A stretch of 16,215 bases of DNA from Chromatiales bacterium (lineage in GTDB: Bacteria > Pseudomonadota > Gammaproteobacteria > Chromatiales > Chromatiaceae). Location of the stretch: positions 1 through 16,215 of the forward strand of contig JAHEIA010000009.1 of NCBI GenBank assembly GCA_024639625.1. Reading direction: 5' to 3'. The position numbers and the translations under genes are program-made. This document shows positions 15,854 to 16,215 of this stretch, piece after piece (position 1 is the stretch's first letter; every line of letters begins with the position of its first letter). Below the pieces are notes generated by a model. It was given only the letters and a program-made list of their open reading frames with translations, ran no database searches and was not told where the DNA came from.

Positions 15854-16215
15854 ATGCCTGCGTTCACACTACTATCGATGTGCATCCTTTCGGTGCTCTG
15901 GCTGAACCCCTCGCCGGCGTTCGCGGAAGAGGTGAATCTGTATTCTGCGCGCAAGGAGAACCTGATCAAGCCACTGCTCGACCGGTTTAGTGAGCAGACC
16001 GGGATCCAGGTTAACCTCGTCACCGGCAAAGACGATGCCCTGCTGCAACGTCTGAGCAGCGAGGGCGTCAACTCGCCCGCCGATCTGCTGATCACCAGTG
16101 ACGCCGGCCGACTGTATCGCGCCAAAACCGCCGGGGTAACTCGTGGCGTCGAGTCCGAGGTCCTCGAATCGGCGGTGCCCTTGCGCTATCGGGACCCCGA
16201 GGGCCACTGGTTCGG
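15854..16215 (+). CDS. periplasmic Fe(III)-binding protein of an ABC transporter, 3' end outside window
   Basis: 120 codons are present, roughly the first third of a protein usually near 340 residues. The N-terminus is a Sec signal peptide (hydrophobic LLSMCILSVLWL, then PSPAFA before EEVN, cleavage probable after about residue 24). The mature start VNLYSARKENLIKPLLDRF, then TGIQVNLVTGKDDALLQRL and NSPADLLITSDAGRLYRAK, is characteristic of FbpA/FutA/IdiA ferric-binding proteins; the Tyr in LYSAR is in the metal-binding region of some members. It would deliver ferric iron from the periplasm to an FbpBC-type permease and ATPase, expected downstream but not seen. AAAAGG about 9 nt before the ATG is the ribosome-binding site. 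It is divergent from ndk and preceded by a Fur-box-like promoter. Confidence 0.9.
   Translation, partial: MPAFTLLSMCILSVLWLNPSPAFAEEVNLYSARKENLIKPLLDRFSEQTGIQVNLVTGKDDALLQRLSSEGVNSPADLLITSDAGRLYRAKTAGVTRGVESEVLESAVPLRYRDPEGHWF

Overview
The window is a GC-rich, densely coded stretch of a gammaproteobacterial chromosome. It closely matches the ndk-rlmN-(pilW)-rodZ-hisS-yfgM-bamB-der block and the guaA-guaB/xseA divergon of E. coli and Pseudomonas-type genomes. Gene content and a small lipoprotein resembling SoxXA-binding proteins hint at a sulfur-oxidising lineage (Chromatiales or relatives); that placement is inference.

Layout: (1) 1-2751, minus strand: guaA (cut by the window edge) and guaB, the last two steps to GMP, separated by 147 bp with a terminator-like hairpin. 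(2) 2752-2946: AT-richer divergent control region with a strong sigma-70-type guaB promoter. (3) 2947-4818, plus strand: a small lipoprotein gene, a textbook intrinsic terminator, then xseA, whose GTG start abuts the terminator. (4) 4836-7180, minus strand: a LapD-type degenerate GGDEF-EAL membrane receptor preceded by a small membrane-anchored DUF4124-like protein. (5) 7421-15466, minus strand: der, bamB, yfgM, hisS, rodZ, pilW, rlmN, ndk, tightly packed and often overlapping, transcribed from ndk toward der. (6) 15467-15853: divergent intergenic region. (7) 15854 to the end, plus strand: start of a periplasmic Fe(III)-binding protein gene (FbpA/FutA type) with a candidate promoter that overlaps a Fur-box-like sequence.

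Most genes are housekeeping: nucleotide supply (ndk, guaAB), translation and ribosome assembly (rlmN, hisS, der), envelope assembly (bamB, yfgM), cell shape (rodZ) and type IV pili (pilW). The less ordinary parts are the LapD-like receptor and its small partner inserted between der and xseA, the absence of ispG from its usual slot between rodZ and hisS, the lipoprotein inserted in the guaB-xseA divergon, and the terminator against xseA. I see no mobile element, CRISPR array, tRNA/rRNA gene or clear novel system.
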